64,000 bases of DNA. It comes from Lactifluus volemus (Eukaryota; Basidiomycota; Agaricomycetes; Russulales; Russulaceae). The notes beneath the pieces were generated by a model. The model saw nothing but the letters and a program-made list of their open reading frames with translations, was not told where the DNA came from and did no database searches. Below are positions 34,274 to 45,842 of the stretch, piece after piece. The stretch lies in assembly GCA_022376515.1 (NCBI GenBank), contig WTXI01000078.1, positions 1 through 64,000 of the forward strand. Reading direction: 5' to 3'. A program made the translations under genes and the position numbers. Each line of letters starts with the position of its first letter. Position 1 is the stretch's first letter.

Positions 34274-35398
34274 ATGACCACTGCCACTCAATCTGCCACT
34301 CCGGTTCCGGAGCTCACTTCTCTCAACCGCCTCACCGCGATCCCCTTGATCCACGAGCTTCATGAGACACTCTTCGCCTATCCTCTCATTAACCGCCCTT
34401 ACAACGTCGCCCAATCTTTGTCATCGTCCGCCCTTTATTACTGTGGACCGATTGTCGGCCGACTTAGCCCTATTATTGTCCGTGCGATGGCATCGCTAAC
34501 AAGGGTCTTGACGCGGTAGAGTCTCGCTACCCGTCTACGTTCACCGTTCATAAGGAAGACCTCTTCAAGTATGCTCGCGACGTCACAAACAAGACGATAG
34601 ACGAGCGCGTCCGCGATCCCGCATATACCGCCGTTCAGGGCCTTGACCAAGTATGTAAACCCCTATTCTTTTGCGACAAGTCTTTGTTCATCAAATTTGC
34701 AAAAAAGCGGTTTACTCCTGTCGTAGATTACTTGGTTGCCCGTCTAGGCACGCAGCAAAACTCCTCTCAGACACAGTCAAAGTTCCAATACCAGCGCGCT
34801 TACGCCCTATCTCGTGACCTAAAAGATCAGTTGGTGTGTTATTCCAATAACCAGCTTCAGCAGCTTCAAAGCAACAGCATTCTAGTGTTCGTTAATCCCC
34901 ATCGTAACTATTGGTTTTCTGACGACGTATGCCTACCAGACAACGTGCTACTGCAACCGCAAAGAAAATTCAAACCCTCGCATCTTCCACTGTTGCCCAA
35001 AACGTTGGTGTTGTCCAACACCTCAGTAATACTATGATCTCGGAGCTTCAAAAAATCCAGGTTTGCATTCATCCGTCGCTTCCTGGATCTGTCATCTCAT
35101 ATCCCTGTAGAATGCGATAGCTGCTCTTCCTGCGAACCTTCAGGCGTCATTCAAACCCGTTCAAGAAGGCATCGCAAAGACGAGCAAGGATCTGACTTCC
35201 GTGCTCAAGTCGGACTTACCGGTGAACGAGAAGCTCAGCAAGGTTGGCACGACCGTGCAAGACCACGTTACACCTATCCTCGGGGATGCTGCGACGCGTT
35301 TTCAGGACGCTATTCGGTCTCTGATTGCACGCCCAGACACTCCCGCAGAAGTTGGTGTTCCGCAGACTACAGAGAATGGCGAGGCTGATTCACGTTGA
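34274..35398 (+). CDS. Perilipin-like lipid-droplet protein
   Basis: ATG 34274 starts MTTATQSATPVPELTSLNRL, then IPLIHELHETLFAYPLIN, SSSALYYCGPIVGRLSPI, KGLDAVESRYPSTF, NKTIDERVRDPAY, RFTPVVDYLVARLGTQQ, and a C-terminal amphipathic stretch with VLKSDLPVNEKLSKVGTTVQ, stop TGA 35396-35398. This is the pattern of fungal perilipin/CAP20 proteins that coat lipid droplets. One clear intron starts at GTATGTAA (34652). Between VRA and NGIANKG (about 34487) one A is missing relative to the expected codons, shifting the frame. A further intron near 34825-34990 is not resolved. Family assignment is from recalled pattern, so moderate. Confidence 0.6.
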
Positions 35399-35722
35399 CA
35401 CCTTTCTCTCTCTGACAAGTTTATCGAGACGTTGAGCATCATCTCTATCACGCCCCAAACCATCTCCATTTCCCACCTCCACTTATTCCGGTCCTTCACT
35501 TTTTAACGCCACGTGCAGCAATGATGTCCCCACCCCATTTCATTCTTGGCCTCCATGTACGTACCTCAGCGATAGATTTTATCCTCTAGTCGAGCTTCGT
35601 GTCATCCATTGTTGCTGTACCATGAGCATATTTACAGACGTCGGGGGGTTACGAATAGCATTAAATGGGGAATAACTAAATTGGGGTGATGGGTTGAAAA
35701 CAATCCGCGATTATCATGACCA
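35399..35722. other. Intergenic, no feature seen
   Basis: Convergent 3' flanks of the perilipin-like gene and TGFBRAP1 copy 2. AT-richer, with no gene. Confidence 0.4.
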
Positions 35723-38519
35723 TCATCTGTCATAGGTTTCGAGGCCCTCATTGCTTAAATAAGCGCTACCCGAATTAGTGGTAACACTAGACTGGCCTGA
35801 CGTCCATGACCCAACAACTGCACCAGACGCAACCATACGTTCTGTTTTGCCACTTAGAGCCACCGCTGCCGGAATGGGTACAGTCGACCTCACCACCGTC
35901 TTCTCGTCCAGTATCAATTCCTCCCCGTCACCGCTTGTTGCGTCCACGTCGTCATCCAAAGCCTCCTCGACGATGCCGCCGGCCGCGCGCAATTGCGCGT
36001 GTGCTGCATCCGTCACGGCTAGATTCCGGCCCGTTGCGAGGGCCTTGATGAGTCCGCGCTCGTGTGCGGTGTGTGCCGTAGTACGTAGCGTTCGGATAAG
36101 GTAGAGTGATGGTGTGCGAAGTGGCCATTGTGATGGGAGGGTTGAGAGGACTGCGGGTGGGTCGAAGAAGGTAGCGTGCGAGGAGAGCAAGTGTGCCGTG
36201 GCGGGCGCGGTCGCTTCAGTCATCGTCGTCGTTGTTGCCATTGCTGTTGTGATAGGGAACGGGGGTGGTGGTGATTGTGATACGGAAGTACTGAAAAAAA
36301 AGAGGGGACGATGAGGAGGTTGCGGATGGAAGGAATGGATGGATACGGGATTGAAACGCGACTTACGTAGCGTCGGAGGTGTAGATGGTGAGAAGGAGGT
36401 ATAGCAGACGCTTTGTCTCTGCGCTGTCCGTCGGAACTTCGGTGGTAGATGGAGGTGCTAGCGCCCACGCGGTGAGTCCCGCACGTTCTGCGAGTTGTGT
36501 GGCGGCTCGTGGGGGCACTACGGCACCGTGAGACGTGCAAAATGCCGCCGCGGACGCGTGGTCGTGGACAGTTCGCACGAGGAGCGAGAGAGCTTGATGA
36601 GCGTTGCCCAACTGCCGCACCAAAAACAAAAAGTCAGCATATAGTCTAGGGATACATAATATGCAGCGGACGGGAAGGGAGGGGTTTGCCCACCTTGCCG
36701 GCAAGGATGGCGAGCTCGGGAGCAAGTAGCGACGCATGTGGAGCAAGGCGAGCTTGAGCCGCTGACGCATCGTAGGCACTGGATGTCTGGAGGAAAAGCG
36801 CGGTCCGCAGTCGCGCTTGCTTCGCTGGTGACGCGGGAGTTGTCGCCTCGAAATAAGCGAGGAACGGAATTGAATTTGGAGAGGAAGAATAGGACGCCGC
36901 TTGGGTGGAAAGAAGAAATCAGGTCATCGCAAAGGAGATTTGATCAAGGAGATACCTTTTGCTTGCCAGAGTTTAGACGTGGCGTCGTCGGCGAGGAAGG
37001 AAAGTACTTCATCGATGCATACGAGTGCAAGTTCCGTATGAAATGCTGGATCCTGCAAGGATTGTCATGCATAAAAGAGGGAACCATCGGTCAGAACAGT
37101 GCTTACCGTTCTCCTCTTTTGGAGAACAAGGTGTTCAAGGAACCGCGCTGCAGCGTCTGGATTCACCACCCGGATCTGCTGCAGCGTTGCCGCTTCGTCT
37201 TCCGCTTTTTGTCCGCGCTTTGCCGATCCGTGAGCTGTCAATAGCTATCGTCGGCCGGTAAGAAAAAAAAAAAGAGAGAACACCTGGGATGCCTCACTTT
37301 GAGAGCACGTTCCGTGTCCTTTCCCGCCAACCAGACGCCCCATTGTTGAGTCAATGCACGATTTCGTCGTGCAGTGAGCAGGGCGAACATGTCAGAGAGT
37401 GGGTCTGAGATGTCAGGATCTATCCATTCGCCCTCGACAAGTCTGAAATCGTGAAGAAACGATTAACTATCGTAGGCGGGGTACAAAAAGCAAGGAAATG
37501 TAGCGCACTTTGACCACAAGTCCAGCAGCGCGGCATCATCTCCGCGTTTCGAGTACATTTTGCAAAGCGCGCTGTACTGACCAGCTGCGCGGAAGATCGG
37601 TTCGACCTCTGCGAGGATGACCACTTCTGACTCTTCGAGAAGAGCATACAAGTCCGTCATCTTCTCCCCTCGCGCGAACAACTTTGCCAATACCGTGTCA
37701 ACTATCTACGCGTTGAACGCAATCAAGTTTGAAAGCCAGATCAGACGGGGGAGAAAAAGTGGGCAACGTACCGCGCGTATGACCGGTGTGCTAGAATCGC
37801 CTCGCACACGCCTCCACTTGCGCAGAAACTCCTCGAGCATATCGTGTGCCGCGATCCCAAGCAGACGATGGAGCTCAACCGTGGACGGTGCGGAGCGCGT
37901 GGTGGGCGCTAGGAAGGGAGAATAATTCAAAACTAGGTTGGCCAGGACTAACATGTTAGCCACCAGCAGAGGGGAAGGGGGCGTCATTGTGGTTGAGAGG
38001 AAAGACCGCGGGGGAGCCGGGACGGGGAGGGGGCAAGAGGAGGGGACGTACTGATGTCGTCGATCGAGTCGTACGGCGGCATACGCTCGGCGATCCCTGA
38101 GAAGACCTCAAGCGTCGGGTTCGCATCGAGCAACGTGCCGCGAAGCTCGGGGAAGTATGATATGAGTATCCGTGGATCAAGTTCGCCTTGGAAGAGGCAA
38201 AAACCCGAATCTTCGAACCGTGTCTCGAGCAGGCATTGGAAGCCGATTCTCTGGTAGATGTACGCGAGTTCGTCCGCCTTGCAAAGAGCTTTACTTGGTT
38301 TGAGGCACTGACAAGCCAGTGAATAGGACATACCTCGTCAGGATCAACTACAAATTTACCCTCGACCTTTTTCCGTTGTTTGTCTGCGAGCTCGATGACG
38401 TCCTGTATTCTGTGGTTTTCGAGGAGAGCCTCTGCTTGGGAAATTGATGTGACTGGAAGAAGTGATTGAAGGGAGCTGGGACCAAAAATGAGTATATTAG
38501 AGCTCAGAAAAGTCGCCAT
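35723..38519 (-). CDS. TGFBRAP1/Vps39-like C-terminal half, copy 2 (apparently intact)
   Basis: Minus strand from ATG 38519 (MATFLSSNILIFGPSSLQ). Exons join in order: SISQAEALLENHRIQDVIE; ADELAYIYQRIGFQCLLE; the LFQGELDPRILISYFPELR signature of the Vps39 central domain; GIAERMPPYDSIDD; LLGIAAHDMLEEFLRKW; EKMTDLYALLEESEVVILA; LTQQWGVWLAGKDTERALK; AARFLEHLVLQKRRT; LGNAHQALSLLVRT; and the C-terminal Vps39 domain with AVLSTLPSQWPLRTPSLYL. I saw no frameshift. The N-terminal CNH domain that such vesicle-tethering proteins need is not upstream; it lies at 56515-57972. So this is either a freestanding half-protein or a non-functional duplicate with intact exons. Confidence 0.8.
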
Positions 38520-39439
38520 GTCGCTCTGGAGCAAGACAGCAAGGGGGACTTGTGCAGTTACGGCTCACGTGTGGTCAGGCCCGGATCCGACAGGTGCATC
38601 GTGGGAGAATTGACGAACGCGACCGAACGGACTGAATGTTATGGAGTGGTAATTGCATGCATTTGTTTCTCATCTGTATCATATAGCACTGTACATGCCA
38701 GCTCTTCACCAGTTGCATTTTCATTGGGAGGGCAGTTACGCAGATGTCCTTCTGCCTCATCTTCCCTGCTCTTGGTCCTTGCCACCTCTCAGCTGGGTTT
38801 GAAGTGTGTATTCCAGATCTACGAATTGCGACTGGGTCAACGTGCCACAACAGGGCAGGTGATTGAATCGATCAACTGCAGTATTTGCCAGACTCAAATG
38901 AATGAAACTAGGCTCACTTTGAGCAATGGCCCCTGTGAGCTGTGATAGATCAAGCTTCTTTGCAGTCATGTAGAATGGTTGTTGCTGTCATTGTTGTTCT
39001 TGGCCCATGTTGTTTGGCTTAGATTTCGGATGTGGTGTAGTTTGAGAACATCTCTTCATGAATCGTGGCGTCGCTGCAGGTGTGTCGTCATCGTCGATGT
39101 TCTAAAACTTTGACTGGCTTTCCCACAACCAGAGGCGGCGTTTCATCAGCTTTGCCCTCTTTCGTTCTCTTTCGTTCTTCGCGCGCGTTCCCGCGTTACT
39201 TCACTTGGCCTAATAACGCGACTTGAAGGTCCCACTGACAAAGCCCCTACCATCTCGCCCACTTCCAACTTAGAGTTGGACTGACTATTCTTCCCCGCTC
39301 GTTGTCGTTCATTTCTCCATTCGGAGCTTCAATTATCACTCTATGGAGATTCTTAGATATGTTGTATTCCTCAAGCTCCAAGCTGAACAGTATGAACAGA
39401 GGTTACTAATAATTTGCACCAGCAAATTATTAGTAACCT
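38520..39439. other. Spacer upstream of TGFBRAP1 copy 2
   Basis: The first about 60 bp next to the ATG (with CACGTGAG) are shared with copies 1 and 3. The rest carries no recognised gene; a 159-codon plus-strand ORF at 38466-38945 looks like a shadow. A 20-bp inverted repeat at 39398-39441 ends the stretch. Confidence 0.4.
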
Positions 39440-39441
39440 CT
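39398..39441. repeat. Perfect 20-bp hairpin
   Basis: The arms 39398-39417 and 39422-39441 are exact reverse complements around a 4-bp loop, with AGAGGTTACTAAT as outer arm. It sits immediately before the fatty-acid-synthase relic. It could be a tiny foldback element or an insertion scar. Confidence 0.8.
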
Positions 39442-40840
39442 ATTCTCTGGAGCATGACCCCCGCAAACTTGAAAGGCTACCTCCACACAGCTTCAAGTTC
39501 GACTCGACGATCTTGAGCGTGAGCACGATGATGCTACATTGACGGTGTCCAACCCGTCTTGGAAGGCTTGTCACTTTGACTCCTCGTGGAATTGGGTTTT
39601 GTCAAGACGCTCTCCTCATGTTCTATGATGTTTCTTCGGCCATCTCACTACCGTCGACCGTGAGATCATTTCCCATAATGAATCACGCAGACTGATCTCA
39701 TTAAATCTATAGAGTTTATGGTCTGACCAATCGATGCGACCCTTCAAAGGGTGAGACATACGTAACTGCAAAGAAGCTTGGTCAAGAAGTCCTCGACAAT
39801 TGCCGTGGTGTAGTTGGCCAGCTGCCGTTGTATGAGGATGGTGAGGATTTCTTATCAGACCCATATACGTATTTCTCACACTTTAGTGAGCACCTCGCAC
39901 TGAGGTCACTGAGAAGGGTGATATCATCTATCCTGAAGTCAACCGGGAGAACGTACGCAAATTAGAGGCATATGTGGAGGAGATGGCCAGTGCCGGCTAG
40001 ATTTCTGGTTCACTCAACATTCAGAAGATCCAGGATGACGTTGTCAAACTCCGGAACTCAACCAGAGATCAGCCAGGAGCAGAAGAATCGCATCAAGGCC
40101 TTTACGTTGGCGTCGTCCGTTCGCTACGCGAGGCACCTGACAACATCCCGCGCCCCCGTGTCCCCTGTAGCCATCGTTCATCTCAAGTGTCACGTCGGCA
40201 CTCAGTGGGAGTACAGCTCAAATCTGACAGGTGTCTACCTGGATCTTCTCCATGAGATTGCTACCTCTCGTACAACGTTCAAGAATACCCTCATCACGGG
40301 CATCGGCAAGGGGTCGAGATCCTCAAGGGCCTTTTCGGGCGATACCCATGTCGTCATCACTACTTCCCGCTTTAGCCGCGCCACAGCCGACTCGGGGTAT
40401 TATCAAGCAATCTTTCAGCGCTTAGGCAGCCGCGGTTCCGCTCGTACTATCTATCGTTCCTTTCAATCAAGGTTCCAAACAAGATGTGAAGGCATTGTTG
40501 ACAACATCTACACGACCCTGGGACATCATCCCCTTCGCTGCCCATCCAGAAATTGGCCGGGAAATCGACGGTCTTGACGATAGGTCTGGGCTCGCGCACC
40601 GCATAATGCTGGTGAACCTTCTGCGACTCCTCGAGGCCATCAAAATCTAAATGGCAAGCGGTCAAATCGTAACTGGTCCGACCCAGGTTACTCTTCCATT
40701 GTCCCCTAATCATGGCCTCGTCGGGAAAGATGGTCTCTATTCCGAATCTAAAATCTCTCAAAACACTTTTCAACCATTAGTCCTCAAAAAAGCTGGGTCG
40801 AACATCTTTGCCTTGTAGGAGCTGTCATTGGGTGAGGATT
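39442..40840 (+). pseudogene. Fatty acid synthase alpha subunit relic (ketoreductase region)
   Basis: Pieces in three frames match the fungal FAS alpha subunit: HFDSSWNWV, GHLTTVDREI, CDPSKGETYVTAKKLGQ (the first five residues only by reading across a frame change), KGDIIYPEVNRENVRKLEA, YVEEMASAG, KIQDDVVKL, then the ketoreductase segment HVGTQWEYSSNLTGVYLDLL, THVVITTSRFSRATA, and further on [17 protein letters not shown] and [14 protein letters not shown]. There are many frameshifts and internal stops (for example after ASAG). Both ends of the large gene are missing, leaving about 1.4 kb out of an expected 5-6 kb. It is dead and isolated from any other lipid gene. Confidence 0.8.
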
Positions 40841-41393
40841 GGGACTCGGAGCACAAGCAGCGCGCAAGTGTCAGGACAACGGAGATTGGGCGCGGTGTTT
40901 CTTGTGTTATGGGCGCCAGATTACTGACTAGTGAAAAATCTTTGCGGCCAGTTGCCGTATTGCAAGAAGGGGTTAAATTGCGTCGGCATTCCAGTGGCGC
41001 AATTGGGCATGCTCGCAAGCTTGCAGACATGAAAAAGTATTCAATGACTTGGATAGCCATCAGTCTAAATTCTCCGCATTCCTAGAGACCTACCTGATTA
41101 TCTTTCCAGGGGTGAGGCCATGGAAGCAAACTCACGGCTCACCATGGCCGTAGAATCCCGTGAGCGGTGCCGTTTCCGTCAATTACACTGGACGCCCGTC
41201 CATCGCTTATTCGTCGATTCCTTCCATTTGTCGCGTGATAAGGGTCAATTGAATGGAATTGACGGGACGAACACGTCTAGTACCGTGAAGCGATGTACAA
41301 GGTAGCAGGAGATGTAGTAACCAGGTTACCTTACAGCTCACCTTAAAGGCCCAACACAGTACTGTAACTTGTGGGACACCCCACAAGTTCAGA
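40841..41393. other. Intergenic, upstream of the SPX-EXS gene
   Basis: No recognised gene. Holds a 10-bp hairpin at 41366-41389 (AACTTGTGGG / CCCACAAGTT) a few bases before the SPX-EXS start. That could be a regulatory or mRNA leader structure. Confidence 0.4.
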
Positions 41394-44300
41394 ATGAAAT
41401 TTGCCAGGTATCACTTCCATCCTTTTTCATGTCTTTGATCCCTTGATCTCTCATACGACAGAAAATATAGATATCTGGACAACGCACAGGTATAATCACT
41501 TATTCAGTATCATGTATTATCAGATTTGCTGACGCGCTATTGCTGCCCAAAAGGCACCGGAATGGAAACGAGCATACATGTACGTGCTCCTGAAAACTCC
41601 TGGCGTCGTACACAAACTGTTGATCGTGTGACAGCGACTATCGTGGCCTTAAAAAACGGATCACTGCCATCAAACAGGACAAAGAGAGTTCTACCGGAAA
41701 ATGTGTAAACGCGTCATCGGAAAGCGGACTAGATGCTTCTTCAGACCGAGCAGGTTCCTCGACAGGCCTTGTTGATCGGGGCCATGAAGCCGACGACGGC
41801 ACTAGCATGCAATATGAAATGCAGAAACGGCAGACAGTTGTAGATACCCGCGACGACCAGATTGAGGATTTGAATACAAAGGCGGGTGGTGCTAGCAGAC
41901 TTGAAGTAAACTTGGCTTACCTCTTTTTCTGTGCATGTTTTCAATTTTCTTCTCAAGGTGATCACCTCAGGCTTGGCGTCTCTCGACACGCATTCTGCCA
42001 CACGAACGCCCATGGTCTATGGACAGGATACTGTCTCCTCCATGGTGCCAGAGAGACAGCTGTCGCCGCCCCATCCACGCGGGCCACGCCCTCGGGAAGA
42101 CAAAAACGCGGATCGTTCTAGCAGACTTGAAGTAAACTTGGCATACCTTTTTTCTGTGCATGCTTCCAATTTCTTCTCAAGGTGACGACCTCAGGCTTGG
42201 CGTCTCTCGACATGCGTTCTGCCACGCGAACACCCATGGTCCATGGGCAGGATACTGTCTCCCCAGTGGCGCCAGAGATTCAGCCGGCCCCGCTGTTGCC
42301 GCACCGTCCACGCGGACCACGCCCTCAGGAACTCCGCAAACGCTTCGCTGGACGATGTAGTTATGTCCCCCTTCTGCTCCACATCCTTTCTGAACTGTTT
42401 TGTTTTCTCTTTTTAGTCCCGAAAGCACCGTCACTGGCACCTTCTTCACGTTCGCGTCTACTCACGCTTTCGGTCACTGGACTTTGTAGTTATGCACCCC
42501 TTCTACTCTCACGTCCTGTCTGAGGGGTTTCATTATCTCTTTTTAGTCGTGAAAACACCGTCTCTGGCATCTTCTACACGTCCGCGTCCACTCACGCTTT
42601 CGGAAATTCTTGAGCTTATGTCACCTGTCGAGCTCGAATTTTTCGATAAGCTCAATCTAGAGCTTTCCAAGGTTGATCATTTCTTTATCGAGAGGGAGGC
42701 TGAAGCCCGCATGCGCAGCTTGGAACTTCGGGAGCAACTCGAGGAGTTGAAAAACCACCAGCGTTTGTTCCATGTGACTAGTCTTCAATCATCTCATGCA
42801 GTGTATACCCTGCTGACCAGGTGGGCATTCTCGACAAAGGAAGCTCACCCAGAGGATCGCCTTCCTACGTCTACTATGGCTTTTCTTGCGTTCGCTAGGT
42901 CAAATGCCCCCAAGTGGAATCGTCCGCACAAGTTCGCTCAGATGGACACTCTAGGTGCGATCGAAGGCCACATCGCTGACACGGCAGTGAAACCACAGAC
43001 AATCGTTATTCGTGCATGTCAAAGCTTAATCCAGATGAGTATCTACCTGCCCGCAAGCAGCTCAAGCGTGCTGTGACGGAGCACTACCATGCACTTGAAG
43101 TCCTCAATAATTATCGTGTATGACTACTCTCAACTGTTGGCTCTGAAAGCTGACAAAATGAGGCAGATTCTGAATATTACTGGTTTTCGAAAGTCGGTCA
43201 AGAAGTTTGACAAAGTAACTGGGGTGGGTATAGTCATTCAGCTCGGCCATATCGATCATTCTGAGGCCATGAATCTAGTTTCTGGTACAAGATATATACA
43301 TGAAAGAAAACGTCAGTCCCGTCTTACTTTCCGCGAGGTCTTTGATCGTTTGTTATCATAGGTTGATCCATGCGCTTTCACGTCCGACGACTTGGTGCAG
43401 GTGCTTTTAAAAGAGATGGAAGATCTATTCACAGCTCGGTTTGGTGAGACTACTTTCGAAGACAACTTGACTGTCATTTTTCTTCTAATGTCTCACGCAG
43501 CGAGGGGTGACAGGAAGCATGCTCTGGTCCACCTGCGCGCAGTGCCCTCTCACAAGACACACCATTCAAGCACTTTCCGCGCAGGCCTCGCACTTGGTCT
43601 TGGATTTTCTGCACTCATTGATGGCATCTTGCTCTGTAAGTTTATGTTCTGGAATGTTCGTTTGCTCAAACCATTCAGGCTCCCAGCAACAAACGCGATC
43701 TGCTATACCATCGTGGGAAACCCTTCTGTATATCTACGGGATTTTCCAGGTTCCCACCCTTTTTGCAGTCCTTGTGGGCACAAATATATTTATTTGGAAG
43801 GCTACGAGGATCAACTACGTTTTCATCTTCGGTGAGGAGTCCCGTAACTTCGCCTCTATATCTAATCATCCTCGATAAAATACAGAGTTGGATACTAGAA
43901 CACTTCTTGATCATCGGAAGTATCTTGAGGTGCGTTACTAGTGGGCTCATTGACGCATATAAGAGTCTCAACAATGGCTTGTTGTAGATACCTTGCATTG
44001 CTTTCGCCACCCTTTGCTGGGCTTTCTGGCTCTCCTTTGCTCGAGTAGGGATTCCAGCCATCCAACCCTGGACATGGCCTATAATCTGGCTGTTCTTTAT
44101 TGTGCTGCTGTTGACCAACCCCTTCCCTGTCATGTCCCGCGCAAGCCGATGGTGGTTCCTCCGTGAAGTTGCTCGGCTTCTGCTGAGTGGATCCAGTCGG
44201 GGAGGGGTAGGCCACTTGTCACTTTTTTCCCCCCTCGCCTCTCTGATTGTGGCGTGCGATTCAGTTTACAGGCTTCTGGATCGCGTGCGCCCACTCTGTA

Positions 44301-45429
44301 ACTCATGGAGCTGATTGTTAATATTCTCTACCACTCCAGAGACCAGCTATGCTCCTTGGTGTTTCCTCTCAGCAATATCTACTTCGTCGCGTGTTCTTAT
44401 GCCCGAGGGTTCCACACCAACTCGATGAACAAGTGCGGTAAACCGGCCCTCTGGGCTATACCTTTAGTCCTTGGCATTTTACCATTTGTGGCCCGCTTTG
44501 CACAGAGCATTCGACGTTGGTGCGATTCTAAACTGATCACGCATTTAATCAATGTGCGTTCCAGTCTCTTCCTTTGCGGAGCCATTGAACTTAGTCAGGT
44601 CATACTCAGGGAGGCAAATACCTCACGGGGATCGTGTATTATATGTGCTATTATGTATGGCGACATCAGGGTGCGCAATTCTTCATGAAGTCGTCCCTGT
44701 CGGGAATATTGACGCATTTGAAAAGGTGCTGGTCGCGGCACGAGTTTCGTGTTTTTCTGCCTTCTCGGGGCCATTTATTCAATATATGCCTCATCATGGG
44801 CAAGTTCAACATCTCAGGCGATGATCAATGGCTGACTCTAGACACTAGGATTTACTTATGGATTGGTCTCTCTTGCGTCCACATGCTCGCTTCAAGTTTC
44901 TGCGCCAAGAGCTACTCTACACGAATTCCATTCCAGTGTGTTCCATCGCATCGTCAGCTATGTACCCCACTGACACACACAGTTCTACTATCTTGCCATC
45001 GTAAAGGATCCATTATTTTCAAGAAGGAATGTGTAACTGACATGCGGGTGCAGATCACCAACGTTCTCATTCGTTTCACTTGGGTGATTTACATACCAAA
45101 ACACGGACCGAGCCTCGCTCTTCGCACATGGATAGTAGCGGTTCTCGAAGTACTGAGGCGTTGTCAGTGGAACGTCTGTACGTCCATTCTCGTCTTTATA
45201 CTATTTGCTTGCCTTGCCGACCGAGGGAACGTCTGACGGGGCAGACCGCTTAGAGAATGAACAACTTGGCAACATGGACCAGTATCGCATCACGCGGGAG
45301 GTACCTCTGCCTTATTCGCTCGATGAGGTTACCCACGAGATGGATGTGGGTGACGAGGACGACACTGAGTCCAGGTCTATGGAGGCGTGTGCCCGTTCAA
45401 GCCGAACATGGATAGTCAGGCATCGCTAA
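41394..45429 (+). CDS. SPX-EXS phosphate transporter/sensor (SYG1/XPR1-like)
   Basis: ATG 41394 starts MKFA, followed after introns by YLDNAQ, APEWKRAYI and DYRGLKKRITAIKQDKE, the N-terminal SPX domain that binds inositol polyphosphate. More SPX sequence follows: VELEFFDKLNLELSKVDHFF, EARMRSLELREQLEELK, KQLKRAVTEHYHALEVLNNY, ILNITGFRKSVKKFDKV. Then come transmembrane segments and the EXS domain: FWVxxQLCSLVFPLSNIYF-type sequence, WAIPLVLGILPFVARFAQSI, DLLMDWSLLRPHARFKFLRQ, ITNVLIRFTWVIYIPKHGP, LENEQLGNMDQYRITREVPL. Splice sites are mostly standard. Two tandem exon-intron duplications (41892-42343 and 42356-42613) lie in the variable SPX loop, and 44680-44820 is an unexplained extra segment. 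The product should export or sense phosphate at the plasma or Golgi membrane if it is still made. Confidence 0.8.
41892..42343 (+). repeat. Tandem duplication (2 x 226 bp) inside the SPX-EXS gene
   Basis: 41892-42117 and 42118-42343 both begin CTAGCAGACTTGAAG and carry the same Pro-rich coding piece (HPRGPRP / PRGPRPQ). The copies differ by scattered substitutions and short indels. Each unit holds intron plus exon, so it is an exon duplication in the disordered SPX loop. Confidence 0.75.
42356..42613 (+). repeat. Tandem duplication (2 x 129 bp) inside the SPX-EXS gene
   Basis: 42356-42484 and 42485-42613 both start TGTAGTTATG and end near CACTCACGCTTTCGG. They directly follow the 226-bp duplication. 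Each includes an intron-like TTTTTAG acceptor and a short coding piece; the second leads into the EILELMSPVELEFF exon. Confidence 0.75.
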
Positions 45430-45842
45430 GCGATGACTGCCAGTGGAAAAGATGAACATTGTTTTCCCCGATTGGTTTGGTTGTTCTTCTGTATGCATGC
45501 TGTCGATCTTCTTCAGAGAGCAGGGAATAGAGATAATAAGCCAAAGCGAATGCAGTGTCGGGGATTTGTCACGCTGTACTTAGGATGAGCGAACTATGGT
45601 AAGAAATGCTACTCTTCCCTATGATGCAAGACTGGGGGGGGAGTTCACTTCATCGTGGATTCGATTTGATCCAACTTCCGGGCGATCAATGAATTGGCCT
45701 GTCGAACATGTTGACGCATTTGAAAGGAGCTGGTCGTGGCGCAAGTTTCGCGTTTTCTGCCTTCTCGCGGACTACAACGTCATTCCATTTCATGTTAAGT
45801 TGGTACGTGTCTCCTCTGTTCTGTGCCTAATGCAAAGTGACT
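45430..45842. other. Spacer with a partial echo of the SPX-EXS gene
   Basis: About 70 bp at 45705-45775 resemble 44705-44780 inside the SPX-EXS gene (shared words TTGACGCATTTGAAA and TTCTGCCTTCTCG). The rest is unrecognised. It ends abruptly where TGFBRAP1 copy 3 begins. Confidence 0.4.

Noticed and set aside
38466..38945. 159-codon plus-strand ORF
   Set aside because: Overlaps the first exon and flank of TGFBRAP1 copy 2 on the other strand and resembles no protein.
40770..41085. ORFs on both strands after the FAS relic
   Set aside because: No similarity to FAS or other families beyond about 40840; mutual shadows.
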